From: Fibrobacter sp.
GTDB taxonomy: Bacteria > Fibrobacterota > Fibrobacteria > Fibrobacterales > Fibrobacteraceae
DNA length: 64,000 nt
Assembly (NCBI GenBank): GCA_024398815.1
Contig: JAKSIL010000005.1
Coordinates: 1-64,000, forward strand
Direction: 5' to 3'
Below, one piece after another: positions 16,853 through 26,603 of this stretch; position 1 is the stretch's first letter, and every line of letters begins with the position of its first letter. The translations under genes were made by a program, and so were the position numbers. A model generated the notes under the pieces. That model ran no database searches and was not told the origin of the DNA. It was given only the letters and a program-made list of their open reading frames with translations.

Positions 16853-19465
16853 TTATTTTCTCTTCAGCCATGCACCACAAAGGAACATGGAGAAAATGAC
16901 ACTCGTAATGAGGAACATGCCGATACCGATGCATGCGAGGTGACCGATTCCTTGCAAGCCGCGGTGCGTCGTGAAGAGGAACCCGACAAAGCCCGCAATC
17001 GTCGTCGTAGAGCTAGCCATCACGTTACGGCCCGTAGTATCGAACAACTGGCGCAGCGTCAAATTCTTGTTGGAAGTCCAAGCCGTGATGAAGTGGATGG
17101 TCGCATCGATGCCAATGCCCAAAGTCATCGGAATCACAATCACGTTATAAATGCTGATTTTTCCAAAATTGCAAATGTACGTGAGGAAACCGAGCAAACC
17201 AAGCGTCAAGACTGCACCCATGCCAAACGAGATGGAGCCCGCAAGGAACATGGAAGGCTTGCGGAACGAAATCACAAGCGTCATGACAATCACAAGCATG
17301 ATGACAGCCGCCAGATTGAAGCTATCGGCCTTCACAGATTCAATCACATCGGAAAGGATAAACTGCGAAGAGAAAGTACGTAGCTTTTCACCCTTGAAAT
17401 TCCAGTTACCGTAACGTTCCTGGAAACGGTGAAGTGCGTGGGCATCCCAGCTCGGAAAATCGCCATAGATGAAGCCGATTTTTCCGTAGGAGCCGTCCTT
17501 TTCACGAAGCAGGTCGAGCGTCCAAGCTGGGACATCCTCTGCAGTAATTGACTTTTCAACTTCGGCGAGTTTACGGAGCGTCGCGATGTTCACAGAATCA
17601 TCACCTTCAGCGCGGTCGAATACGCGCGCCTCGGCAAGGTCACGGATTTCTTCGATGATTTCAAGACGTTTTTCCTGGGAATCCTTGGGCGGCACAAAGC
17701 TCTTCAAAGTGAGGAAGCTGCCAAGCGTAGAATCCTTTTCCACATGCAAGCGCACCATCAAGGTATCGTACAGCATGTCAAGCTGTTCCGGGTCCGAGCC
17801 CATCACGGCGGCAGGCGTCGAGGTAACAGCACGGTTTGTTGCACGGGTCACCTTAGTCGAAATTTTCTTGGTCGTAGAAACTTTTGCTGTTGACGGACGG
17901 CGCAAATTCTTGAGGTCATGTTCAAAATCCACATACGGAGCGAATACGAGGGCAACGGCGCCGAGCACAAAACCCACAATGGCCACGTGCTTGAAGAACT
18001 TGAATATGCGATCTTCGCTCCAGGAATCAGGCAAAAGGCTTTTCTGGGGAGCAGCGGGAATACCGCCCATGCAAGCGACAAATACCGGAAGCACAAGGAC
18101 CGACGTGAGCATACTGAAAAGTACACCCATCGAAGCCACGACACCGAATTCATAGAAACCGCGGAAATGCGCCACAAGGAGCGTGAGGAAAGCGGCAATC
18201 GTCGTAAAACTCGCCAAAACGAACGGCTTGATCATCTTGCGCTGCGTTTCTTGCAAGACTTCTTCCAAAGACGCGTACTTGCCTAAAAGCTTCTGAGCAT
18301 TTCCGAGAATATGAATGGAATAGTCAATGCCGATACCCAAAATAATGGAAGCGACAAACACAGTGAACGGGTTCAATTTGCCATAGAAAAGGGCTGTAAA
18401 GGCAAGCGTCGGAAGGCAAGCGTAAAGCACGGAACCCGTCACAAGCACAGGTCCCTTGAGACTTCTGAAGAAGAACACCGTCAAGAAGAAGATGAGCACA
18501 AGGCTAATGCCAAACGAGAAAATACTGTCGTTTGCAACTTCGTCCACTTCCTTGAGACCTTCGTAGGTGCCTTCCACAGTAAAGCGCGTGGGTACCGGAT
18601 AAGTTTTGCTGCTGAAATACTGCAAAAGCGTATCCGTCTTCGCTAGAATACGAGTCACGAATTCATAGTCGGTAGAAGGCTTGATGAGTTTCGCATTAAC
18701 GACACCATTAAAGAGAATTTCGGTACTGTCCGGCTGCGGAGTGCCAATCAAGCGGGTTTTCAAATGAGCCGGAAGGTAGGCCTTCGGGTTCCATTCATCA
18801 GCCGTCTTGGCGACTTCATTCGTATCCTTCTTGAAGAACGCGTCAAAAGCGCTCACTGCTTCGTCGGGGAGCCCAAGTTCCTGCGGAATTGCAGCATCGA
18901 ACCAAACACGTTCCTTCTTTTCGGCAGGGGCTGCTGCATTAGAAGAAGCAGAAGAATCACCATCAACCGTTTCGTCACCAAGGAGGTCAACAACAAGCGG
19001 GCCATTCTTACGGCCGATTTCCAACTGCAAATCTTCAAGATTATCGCGAATACGTTCCAAATGCTTCATCGGCAAATAAAGGAGTGCATTATCCTTGAAG
19101 AACTGGTTATCGTTATCCACCTGGGTCGAAACGAAATCGCCCTGCCAATTCTTATGGATGTAATCGCTGATGGAATCCTGAAGAGCCGCCACCAACTCCA
19201 CATCCTCACTCTGGATGGCAATCATGAAGCGGTCGGTACTGCCAAAACGTTCAAAGGATTCTTCAAGAGCCTTCACGCTCGGGGTGTCTTCAGGGAGCAA
19301 ATGCGAAAGGTCTGCATCCAACTTAAGTCCCGGAAACACGAGAATCGGGAACGCCATGATAACGGCCAAAACAAGCCAAAATGCGAGAGCCTTGAATTTA
19401 TGTTTGCAAATCAGCGGAATATACCACTGGGAAAATTTCTCCGGAATAGACTTTTTCGTATTCAT
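16853..19465 (-). CDS. RND-superfamily (MMPL/HpnN-like) exporter
   Basis: 870 residues from ATG 19465; longer in-frame starts would add a spurious hydrophobic leader. The topology is the doubled RND plan: one helix (LAFWLVLAVIMAFPILVF), a large periplasmic domain (residues about 55-300), five to six helices with GIGIDYSIHILGN, a second periplasmic domain and a final helix bundle with TLGIGIDATIHFITAW. The paired GxGxDY/A motifs mark the MMPL/HpnN/patched branch, which moves lipids or hydrophobic molecules. No membrane-fusion or TolC gene is adjacent, so it may act alone. It is followed by a terminator. Substrate unknown. Confidence 0.85.
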   Translation of the reverse strand: MNTKKSIPEKFSQWYIPLICKHKFKALAFWLVLAVIMAFPILVFPGLKLDADLSHLLPEDTPSVKALEESFERFGSTDRFMIAIQSEDVELVAALQDSISDYIHKNWQGDFVSTQVDNDNQFFKDNALLYLPMKHLERIRDNLEDLQLEIGRKNGPLVVDLLGDETVDGDSSASSNAAAPAEKKERVWFDAAIPQELGLPDEAVSAFDAFFKKDTNEVAKTADEWNPKAYLPAHLKTRLIGTPQPDSTEILFNGVVNAKLIKPSTDYEFVTRILAKTDTLLQYFSSKTYPVPTRFTVEGTYEGLKEVDEVANDSIFSFGISLVLIFFLTVFFFRSLKGPVLVTGSVLYACLPTLAFTALFYGKLNPFTVFVASIILGIGIDYSIHILGNAQKLLGKYASLEEVLQETQRKMIKPFVLASFTTIAAFLTLLVAHFRGFYEFGVVASMGVLFSMLTSVLVLPVFVACMGGIPAAPQKSLLPDSWSEDRIFKFFKHVAIVGFVLGAVALVFAPYVDFEHDLKNLRRPSTAKVSTTKKISTKVTRATNRAVTSTPAAVMGSDPEQLDMLYDTLMVRLHVEKDSTLGSFLTLKSFVPPKDSQEKRLEIIEEIRDLAEARVFDRAEGDDSVNIATLRKLAEVEKSITAEDVPAWTLDLLREKDGSYGKIGFIYGDFPSWDAHALHRFQERYGNWNFKGEKLRTFSSQFILSDVIESVKADSFNLAAVIMLVIVMTLVISFRKPSMFLAGSISFGMGAVLTLGLLGFLTYICNFGKISIYNVIVIPMTLGIGIDATIHFITAWTSNKNLTLRQLFDTTGRNVMASSTTTIAGFVGFLFTTHRGLQGIGHLACIGIGMFLITSVIFSMFLCGAWLKRK

Positions 19466-19583
19466 GGAGCAAAATATATAAAATAACAAACCGTCGATGA
19501 ACAAGAACATCGCCATTAGGCGACAGGATTCAATTCTAAACGGATAAACGGGAACGGTTTTGTCTATTCAAGGCCAGCTTCGC

Positions 19584-21617
19584 TTATTCCGGACGCATAT
19601 TGTCGTTACGAAGCAACGAACGCAATACTTTACTCGCCCCTACCGCATGATTTTTCCATGCGATATCCATAGAATCCGTCGACACGGAGAAAGCGCCATT
19701 CACACCGCGATAAACGTCGTCGTTATCAATGCCGCCGACAAGCACATGGTCGCGAAAACCCAGATAATACGCATTCTGGGAATAGAACAGCGCCGGCTGC
19801 CCCTCTGGGCGTTCTTCGACAAGCAAATCATAGCCCCAGAAATGATTCGCCGCACGCACCTGCGCCAAATCCAAAATAGTCGGGCCTACATCCAATTGAG
19901 ATGCTACATCTTCGCGGACTTCTAGTGTTTTGAACAAACTTGTATCCGCCGAGAAGATTCCCATGAAAATCTGGGCTGCGGCAACGCCAAGAGGCTGCGG
20001 AATCACGTAATCTACGGAATCCACAGGCGTATCGTGGTCACCAAGAAGTACGATAACGGTACGGTCAAAATCCTCGCGGGCGGAAAGTGCATCAAAAAGA
20101 CGTCCCATCTGCGTATCCGTATAGCGTACCGCATTGCGGTAGCGTTCCATGGCATCTTCCGGCTTCGGGGCAAATTCATCAGGATAGCCGTAGAACGGGA
20201 TGTGCGTTGAAATCGTGTTCGCAGCGAGGAACCAAGGATCGTCCACGGGCATCTTCGAAAGTAAATCCACAGCTAAATCCATGCCGAGACTGTCATCGGA
20301 TTCTGCAATTTTTGTTTCGCCAATCAAGCGCCAATTATCGCCATAAAACTTTTCAACGAAAGGTAAAGTATGGTCAAACACAGGATTCGAAACCGTCATG
20401 TACCACTTTGCATAACCATCCAAATACTCCTGGAACCCTGTAAAATGGTTGGACGCATAAAAACAGGGCACATCGCGATTCGGATGGCTCGGAAATCCAA
20501 GATAAGTCGCCGTCGTTCCGCGAACCGTCGGATAACTTCCGCTGAAGGCGTTCTTGAACCAGAGTCCGCCACCCAGCGGAATGGAATCCACAGCGAGAGC
20601 GGAGTCCGTACTCTGCTGGGCACCCTTCTTGTAGTAGCCGCCAGTTGCAAGTTTCCAGAGATTCGGAGCAAGCGCCGTATCGCCTTCCAACATGCGGTTG
20701 AAAAGACGGCCTTTGTAAGATTCGCCAAAAATGAATACGATGTTGTAGGGTTTCTTCGCCTTGTATTCATGAGTCGGTGCATTTCGATAAGCCGGGTATT
20801 CATCGACATTGACTCGGGCTGCAGCAAAGTCAGACGGAAGGAAAGCGTCCAAGTCTTGAATCAATTCATCTGTAATCGTATAATCGTCACGGACAAATTC
20901 AAAAGTTTCAAGAGCCGCAATATGAAGCACAGGAGCCGTCAACGTGTACTTACCCAGAGTCATGCGCCAATCAATCTTGAACGGAAATTCTGTCGTTCCG
21001 CGAATTCCTGCCACAAAAAGCACCAGAGGAACAACAGAAAGCACAAGCCCAGAAGCAACCATAGTCCGAGGCAGTTTTCTGGAAAGTTTTACACAGCGGT
21101 TTCCGTTTTGGACCACCAGCGAATGCTTTTGACGCACCGTCCAAAATACAACAAAAGAAACTCCACCAGCTACAATCAAGAACAAGAGTGCGAGCCAGAG
21201 GACCGTCCCCAGCAAATCACCGCCCAGTGTAGAAATCGTCGTCGCATCGGTAATATTTGCCGGATGAAAATAGGTACGGATAAAAGAATATGAAAGTCTC
21301 TGATGATTAAAGCGAACGACTTCGTAATCGGCTATCGCCATGAAAAAATAAACGATGTAGAATACAGCGCAAGCCCGCGGAGCCTTCGCAAAGGCAAACA
21401 GCGCCGTCACCACGAGAATCGCACCAAAAGCCATGAACACCTGCCAAATCGCCTTGCCGGAATACATTTCCATAAGCGAAAGGCCAAGCGGATCCGGAAG
21501 GCTGTAAAACAGCACAAGCATCACCACTTGCACTAAAAGTGCCGCAAACGTAATCCACACAAACGGATTTTTTTTAAGTTCGGGCCAAAGCGCGATTATT
21601 TTGCGAAAAAAACTCAT
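19584..21617 (-). CDS. LtaS/OpgB-like membrane phosphotransferase (sulfatase fold)
   Basis: 677 residues from ATG 21617. Five hydrophobic N-terminal helices (for example FVWITFAALLVQVVMLVLFY) precede a periplasmic alkaline-phosphatase-fold domain beginning at NIVFIFGESYKGRLF near residue 285. Expected metal-site and nucleophile motifs are visible: GES, then a threonine in VRGTTATYLG, and LLGDHDTPV near 500. The family transfers phosphoglycerol, phosphoethanolamine or similar groups from lipid donors to glycans. It is last in the minus-strand glycan operon, two codons after the GT4 gene, so it probably decorates that glycan. Confidence 0.82.
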   Translation of the reverse strand: MSFFRKIIALWPELKKNPFVWITFAALLVQVVMLVLFYSLPDPLGLSLMEMYSGKAIWQVFMAFGAILVVTALFAFAKAPRACAVFYIVYFFMAIADYEVVRFNHQRLSYSFIRTYFHPANITDATTISTLGGDLLGTVLWLALLFLIVAGGVSFVVFWTVRQKHSLVVQNGNRCVKLSRKLPRTMVASGLVLSVVPLVLFVAGIRGTTEFPFKIDWRMTLGKYTLTAPVLHIAALETFEFVRDDYTITDELIQDLDAFLPSDFAAARVNVDEYPAYRNAPTHEYKAKKPYNIVFIFGESYKGRLFNRMLEGDTALAPNLWKLATGGYYKKGAQQSTDSALAVDSIPLGGGLWFKNAFSGSYPTVRGTTATYLGFPSHPNRDVPCFYASNHFTGFQEYLDGYAKWYMTVSNPVFDHTLPFVEKFYGDNWRLIGETKIAESDDSLGMDLAVDLLSKMPVDDPWFLAANTISTHIPFYGYPDEFAPKPEDAMERYRNAVRYTDTQMGRLFDALSAREDFDRTVIVLLGDHDTPVDSVDYVIPQPLGVAAAQIFMGIFSADTSLFKTLEVREDVASQLDVGPTILDLAQVRAANHFWGYDLLVEERPEGQPALFYSQNAYYLGFRDHVLVGGIDNDDVYRGVNGAFSVSTDSMDIAWKNHAVGASKVLRSLLRNDNMRPE

Positions 21618-21625
21618 GGGCAAAC

Positions 21626-22789
21626 TTACCTGCCGAGAATAAAGTCGACAGCCTTTTCCAAGTCTTCTTTCTGGCGTTTGCTGACAACGGCGTAACGGGC
21701 GCCGGCGCGTCGAGCATATTCTTCGTAAATGCCGGAATCCAGAAGTTGAACGAGGCGGTTCTTGATTTCGGAAACAGAATACGGATCAAAAAAGAGGGCC
21801 GCGTCACCACAGACTTCGGGAACGGAAGTCGTTCCGCTTGCGGCTACAGGCGCGCCAAAACGCATGGACTGCATCGGCGGATAGCCAAAACCTTCGTTCA
21901 AACTCGGGAAAACGAACGCATAGGCGTTCTTGTGCAAAAAGTCCAGTTCCTTGCTTTCCACATAACCGAGCAGTACAAAACTTTCCTTGTTGCGGATATG
22001 CTTGAGGTAAGCGCGCGGATTCGCAGCACCTGTGACGACCATTTTGAAATCAAAATCTTTATGAAGCGACTTCATCGTCGTCACGAGTTCATCAAAAGCG
22101 ATTGCTGCACGAAGATTGTTCTTTTCCCAGCGGGCTCCACTCGTGAGGAGGAAATACTTTTTTGCAACAACCGTCGGCGGCAGGAATCCTTCCGGTTCGT
22201 ACTCCGTCATGGGGCTATAGAACACAGGTATTTCCTTGTCCATAAGTTCCGGGAAGAACGCCTTGATGCTCGCGCGGCTGTGTTCGCTCACGGTAATCGT
22301 TTCGGCACTTCCATCAGCGATACGTGCGGCCAATTCCTGGTACTTGGGCTTGTAGAACTTGCGCTTCCAAATTTCGCGGTAGCGTATCAAGGCTTCCATC
22401 TTCTGTCCGAACTTTTTTGCAAACGAAACGCCCGCCCAGCTGTACTGCATTTCTAGCGCACGGACGCCATGCCACGTGAACACGAAACGCTTTACATTTA
22501 TTTGCCACTTCTTTTCCAGGGAATAAAGCGGCGTGTAGAAGGCGTCAATCTTGTTTGCGTCAATAATCTCTTGCGGAGTCTCTTTCGCGATGTCGAAAAG
22601 CGGAATGTTCTTTTCTTTGCAGGCATCAAGAATCGCAGGCGACAAAAACTTCCGGCTGTCGTAAACGCAGCTGAACTTAGCGCCACGCTTTACAAGCGCC
22701 CAGAAAATCACCTCGCCGTAAGATCCACCTCCGTGGAACTTCGCACTGTGAATCGGCTGAACCGCAACGAGATTGAAGAGAAGATTCAT
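21626..22789 (-). CDS. Glycosyltransferase, GT4 family (GT-B fold)
   Basis: 387 residues. The donor-site signature EGFGYPPMQSMRFGAPVAAS followed by SVPEVCGDAALFFDP near residue 300-335 is the GT4 pattern. The N-terminal GHGGGS-like loop is seen as SAKFHGGGSYGEV near residue 15-27. It overlaps the upstream GT8-like gene by 4 bp (ATGA) and precedes the phosphotransferase gene by a few bases. It is likely a cytoplasmic enzyme adding one sugar of the surface glycan; the sugar cannot be read. Confidence 0.85.
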   Translation of the reverse strand: MNLLFNLVAVQPIHSAKFHGGGSYGEVIFWALVKRGAKFSCVYDSRKFLSPAILDACKEKNIPLFDIAKETPQEIIDANKIDAFYTPLYSLEKKWQINVKRFVFTWHGVRALEMQYSWAGVSFAKKFGQKMEALIRYREIWKRKFYKPKYQELAARIADGSAETITVSEHSRASIKAFFPELMDKEIPVFYSPMTEYEPEGFLPPTVVAKKYFLLTSGARWEKNNLRAAIAFDELVTTMKSLHKDFDFKMVVTGAANPRAYLKHIRNKESFVLLGYVESKELDFLHKNAYAFVFPSLNEGFGYPPMQSMRFGAPVAASGTTSVPEVCGDAALFFDPYSVSEIKNRLVQLLDSGIYEEYARRAGARYAVVSKRQKEDLEKAVDFILGR

Positions 22790-23796
22790 AGAATTTTTCC
22801 GATAAGCGAAAGGAGCGGCAATACAAACGGCAACTTTTTATAAACGTATCCGAGAGACTTCGCGAAGGCGTAACTGCGAATGATGTCGGCGCCAAACTCG
22901 CCCGCATGCTTCGTCTGGTAAAGGAACTCGTCCTTCGCATGTGCAATCACGTCATCGTAGTATTCGTTAATGGAAATCGTCTTGTCGGCATTCACCGTCA
23001 CAGGGATTTCCTTCAGGTCCGTGTAGAAGCTCTTGCGCAAAATCTTCGGCAGGAATACGTTCATGCTTTCAGGCACCTTGCGTCCGCAGGTATCGATAAT
23101 GCGGGAACCGAAGAAGTGGAACACCTTGCCGTTCGGGATATACTTTTTTCCGTAAGCAAGCTGGCAGTTCCATTCGCCGGGCATCTTCTTTGTGATGTAG
23201 CCGAACTTGAAGTTCGTCTCGGCAAGGCTCGCCATATCGTACGGGAAGTTTTTCGAAACGCAGTACAGCCAAAGTTCATGCCAGGTTTCAAAGAACTTGC
23301 GGGCTTCGGGAGTATCCGCTGCGTACATCACTCCCCCGTTGAAAATTTCGTCGTTCAGAATCGGCGAAAAGCCCATCATCTTCGCATTTCTGAGAATCTT
23401 CTTGCGGTTGATGGCCTGGTGGAGTTTTACGTGGAAATCGAGCACGGCATAGATGCCGCCCTTCCATTCTTCAGGAATCGAGAGGTCGCCTACGATGGCG
23501 ATATCGGAATCCATGTAGAGGAAGTCGCCATCAATCACGTTGCGCATGACCGTCTTCAAATAACGGGAGCGGAGCATCGGGGTAAACTTTTCATCGAGTT
23601 CCAGTGCAACGAATTCATCGACGGCATCTTTCAACGCGGCACGCTTGCCAGTAAGAGTCGCAGCCGTCTTGTCGTCGGTCAGAAGCGTCACGAAGGCGCC
23701 CGGATTATGCACACGCAAGGAGGCAATCGCCACGAGCGTCTGTTCGCAGAAAAAATCCTTCGGGGAACTCGTCAATACAAAAAGGTACTTTGTCAT
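22786..23796 (-). CDS. GT-A glycosyltransferase, GT8-like
   Basis: 336 residues. The early part (YLFVLTSSPKDFFCEQTLVAIASLR, VTLLTDDKTAATL) is the Rossmann-like nucleotide-binding half of GT-A enzymes. FLYMDSDIAIVGDL near residue 95-108 contains the DxD metal motif, and EIFNGGVMYA with FHFFGSRIID are typical of GT8/GT24-like proteins. It lies in the glycan operon, overlapping the GT4 gene by 4 bp. Acceptor and sugar unknown. Confidence 0.78.
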   Translation of the reverse strand: MTKYLFVLTSSPKDFFCEQTLVAIASLRVHNPGAFVTLLTDDKTAATLTGKRAALKDAVDEFVALELDEKFTPMLRSRYLKTVMRNVIDGDFLYMDSDIAIVGDLSIPEEWKGGIYAVLDFHVKLHQAINRKKILRNAKMMGFSPILNDEIFNGGVMYAADTPEARKFFETWHELWLYCVSKNFPYDMASLAETNFKFGYITKKMPGEWNCQLAYGKKYIPNGKVFHFFGSRIIDTCGRKVPESMNVFLPKILRKSFYTDLKEIPVTVNADKTISINEYYDDVIAHAKDEFLYQTKHAGEFGADIIRSYAFAKSLGYVYKKLPFVLPLLSLIGKIL

Positions 23797-23845
23797 AAGT
23801 CGATTCCAGCTTTAGACTTTAAATAACGCACCAAACCAACTTGAA

Positions 23846-24574
23846 CTAGTCTAACGGAATCGTAGACTTTGCATTTTCAAAATCCGCGACCGTATCCAAT
23901 TCACAAGAGAAATAGTCCGACGCATCCAGAACGGTGTACGTGTGGCCCTGCGGAATCAGGCGTTCGAAGGCAAGTTCGTAGAACTTGTTTTCCAAGTGCT
24001 CCTGATTCATCATTTTGTCGAGTTCCTTGTACAGTGCCGTAGAATAAGAAGCGCCAATTTTTTCAATTCCAAGGCTTTCACCGGCAGCTGCAGCCGGCGA
24101 GCAAGTCTTGCTGATTTCCACAATGGCGCCATTCGCATCGACAACCACCTTCATCTCCTCTTCGCCAAGTTCATGCTTAATCAGCGTGAGGACATTCTCG
24201 GAAGGCGAAGCAAGCACGTTTTTGGCAATCTGCGGATCGTAGAGCAAGTCACTATCCAGGAGCAGGAATTCCTTGCCGTTTACCGCCTTGCCCGCAAGCC
24301 AAAGGGAATAGATATTATTGGTCGTTTCGTAGATATCGTTATGGATGAAGTTCACGCGAATGGATTCACCGTAACGCTTTGCCACAAATTCCTGAATCAT
24401 GTGATTCAAGTAGCCCGTAACGATTACGAATTCATTTACACCGCAGCCAATGAGGGCATCCATGGAACGTTCCAAAAGAGAACGACCCTTGACATCCAGC
24501 AAGCACTTCGGCGTGTTGTTCGTAAGAGGGCGAAGGCGCGAAGCCATACCGGCAGCAAGAATAACGGCTATCAT
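23846..24574 (-). CDS. Nucleotidyltransferase, LicC/PntC-like (phosphocholine or aminoethylphosphonate cytidylyltransferase)
   Basis: 242 residues from ATG 24574, which overlaps the aminotransferase stop as ATGA. The N-terminal motif VILAAGMASRLRPLTNNTPKC is the NTP-binding signature, GYLNHMI and NNIYSLWLAGKAV are typical of the LicC branch, and LLLDSDLLYDP carries the metal-binding acidic pair. LicC activates phosphocholine as CDP-choline and PntC activates 2-aminoethylphosphonate as CMP-AEP; a sugar-1-phosphate is also possible. The adjoining aminotransferase and LicD genes favour a small aminoalkyl substrate. Confidence 0.8.
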   Translation of the reverse strand: MIAVILAAGMASRLRPLTNNTPKCLLDVKGRSLLERSMDALIGCGVNEFVIVTGYLNHMIQEFVAKRYGESIRVNFIHNDIYETTNNIYSLWLAGKAVNGKEFLLLDSDLLYDPQIAKNVLASPSENVLTLIKHELGEEEMKVVVDANGAIVEISKTCSPAAAAGESLGIEKIGASYSTALYKELDKMMNQEHLENKFYELAFERLIPQGHTYTVLDASDYFSCELDTVADFENAKSTIPLD

Positions 24575-25602
24575 AGGGCGCAACGCTTGATAGTGTCGAC
24601 GACAACCTGAATCTGTTCCTTGGTGCCAAGCGTAATACGCAGGCAGTCTTCAAGGCCCTTGTCGCTCATGAACTTGATTTTGTAGTCCTGGGCGGCCAAG
24701 GCCTTCTGCAAGGCTTCCTTGATGCGGGTCGGGTACTTGATCAAGATGAAGTTCGCAACGCTCTTGTAAACCTTGAATCCAGGAATCGGGCCGAGTTCCT
24801 TCTTGAAAAGTTGGCGGTCCCATTCCATTTCATCGGCGACCTTGCGGTAGTGATCTTCGCTTTCGATAGCAGCCATGGCGACGGCTTCGCTGAAGCGGTT
24901 GTAGCCAAGGTACTTGTTCGCATAGCTGAGGAAGGATTCGTGCCCTTTGCCCATGAAGCCAAAGCCCATACGGAGGCCCGGAAGGCCAAAGAACTTGGAA
25001 AGCGTACGGGAGATGATAAGGTTAGAATACTTGTTCACGAGCGGTGCGATATAGCCCGTGTCGGTCGTAATGAAGGAAGCGTAGGCTTCGTCGATAAGCA
25101 CCATGGTATCGTTCGGAATATTTTCCATGATGCGAGCAATTTCATCAGGAGTCAGACTGTTGCCGGTCGGATTGTTCGGAGACGCGAGCAAAAGCATGCG
25201 CGGATGGTTTTCGTTCGTAAGCTTGATGACTTCATCGACATCGTAAGCAAACGTATCGTCCTTTTCGTAGAGCGGATACATCTTGAACGATCCACCGCAT
25301 TCACCGGCGATACGGTTGTAGTACCACCAGGAAAATTCCGGAATCATGATGGTCTTGTTGTCGCCCTTCATCAGATAGTAATGAACGGCGTTCTTGAGAA
25401 TATCTTCGCCACCGTAGCCCAAAAGCACCTGTTCTTCGGGCACATTGTAAATTTCGCTGAGTTTCACGGAGAAGATGCTCTTCTTGCCTTCGTCGTAAAT
25501 GCGGGTATAGAAGCAGAGGGTTTCGGGATCAAAGTTCTTAACGGCATCAAGCACCTTCTGGGAAGGTTTGAAATTGAATTCGTTTCTATCCAAAAAATTC
25601 AT
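24571..25602 (-). CDS. PLP aminotransferase, HisC-like, coupled to the nucleotidyltransferase
   Basis: 343 residues of fold-type I. PLP-site motifs are SPNNPTGNSLTPDEI near residue 165, MVLIDEAYASF near 190 and the lysine in ISRTLSKFFGLPGLRMGFGF near 225. It is not the histidine-pathway enzyme, because a full hisC sits at 12205-13293. Translational coupling to a LicC/PntC-like gene suggests it makes or uses the amino group of the activated small molecule, for example 2-aminoethylphosphonate. The ribosome-binding site is AAAGGAAA. No phosphoenolpyruvate mutase gene is in the window, so the phosphonate route is untested. Confidence 0.8.
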   Translation of the reverse strand: MNFLDRNEFNFKPSQKVLDAVKNFDPETLCFYTRIYDEGKKSIFSVKLSEIYNVPEEQVLLGYGGEDILKNAVHYYLMKGDNKTIMIPEFSWWYYNRIAGECGGSFKMYPLYEKDDTFAYDVDEVIKLTNENHPRMLLLASPNNPTGNSLTPDEIARIMENIPNDTMVLIDEAYASFITTDTGYIAPLVNKYSNLIISRTLSKFFGLPGLRMGFGFMGKGHESFLSYANKYLGYNRFSEAVAMAAIESEDHYRKVADEMEWDRQLFKKELGPIPGFKVYKSVANFILIKYPTRIKEALQKALAAQDYKIKFMSDKGLEDCLRITLGTKEQIQVVVDTIKRCAL

Positions 25603-25775
25603 GGTGTTTCCTTTCGCAGAGGAGGTTCCTCGGCGTAAAAATTTACACTATAAATATAGGATTTTATGAGTATCTACGACAGAGAACAGACATCACTCTA
25701 TCTACCCAATACGGCAATTCATCCCCATAAATAGATTTATGCGGAAATACAGCGCGCTATTTAGAGGTTTGAAGG
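25603..25775 (-). promoter_or_regulatory. 173-bp spacer, likely internal promoter region of the glycan operon
   Basis: The only sizeable gap within the locus. The minus strand has A/T-rich -10-like text (TATATTTATAGTG) about 45 bp before the aminotransferase start, and a short GAGGA/TCCTC hairpin. No gene is seen. Confidence 0.35.
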
Positions 25776-26591
25776 CTACTTTTCCTCTTTCCACCACACA
25801 TCGAGACCGTGATTGTAGCGTTTTTCCTCGGGCGGAAGCTGCATGTAGTCGCGATAGAATTCGGAGAGATAGTAGTCGTAATTCTTGACGCCTAGGTATT
25901 CGCGATTTTCAAACGGATACGGCACCACTTCTTCTATTTTCGCTTTATCCAGAATGCGGTCGGTTTTGGAATCGAAGAACATGTTCGCAACACGCGCAGA
26001 ATCCTTAGCCGGGTAGCGACGAGCGGCCCATTCCACGAATCGGCAGAAACGCTTTTTGCCTACAATGCAAGCAAAAGCATAGAAGAAGCGCTTGTAGAAA
26101 AGAGTCCAGGCATCATACCCCTTGGATTTGAAGTCTGTACTCATGGCAAGGCTAAATACGCGAAGGAAGCTCATGAAGAGCACAAACGGACGTTCCAGGC
26201 ACTTGGCCTTGGGCACACCGTCGAGAGGGAAGATATCGACCCACAGGCCAATTTCACCGACATGGCGTTCCATTTTGACGCGGGTGCGATCATCGTAGGC
26301 CTTGGTGAACGGGCAATGGAAATCCTTGCTCGTATCGTCCATGAGGGCAAGCCATTCCTTCTTAGGCACATTCGGATCTTTTAGGAGTGCGATTAATTTG
26401 TCATAATCTTCGCGCAAAAGGAATATATCGATATCGTCGTCCCAAGGGATGTAGCCCTTGTGACGAACAGCGCCAAGCATGGTGCCGTAAGCAAGGCTGT
26501 ACTTCAAATTATTTTCCTTGCAGATTCGAGAAATTTCGTCCAGTACGGACATTTGGATTTCACGACTTTCAACACCGTCAATCTTTTTCAT
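25776..26591 (-). CDS. LicD-family phosphotransferase
   Basis: 271 residues from ATG 26591; an ATG two codons earlier is possible, but AGGA is six bases before the chosen one and touches the other. The defining LicD/nucleotidyltransferase-fold motif YGTMLGAVRHKGYIPWDDDID is at residues about 35-55, with the catalytic aspartates, and WVDIFPLDGVP near 125. LicD enzymes transfer phosphocholine or a similar group from its CDP-form onto a glycan. It lies between the flippase and aminotransferase genes, so it is the natural acceptor-side partner of the LicC/PntC-like enzyme. Confidence 0.88.
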   Translation of the reverse strand: MKKIDGVESREIQMSVLDEISRICKENNLKYSLAYGTMLGAVRHKGYIPWDDDIDIFLLREDYDKLIALLKDPNVPKKEWLALMDDTSKDFHCPFTKAYDDRTRVKMERHVGEIGLWVDIFPLDGVPKAKCLERPFVLFMSFLRVFSLAMSTDFKSKGYDAWTLFYKRFFYAFACIVGKKRFCRFVEWAARRYPAKDSARVANMFFDSKTDRILDKAKIEEVVPYPFENREYLGVKNYDYYLSEFYRDYMQLPPEEKRYNHGLDVWWKEEK

Positions 26592-26603
26592 TTTCATTCC
26601 TGT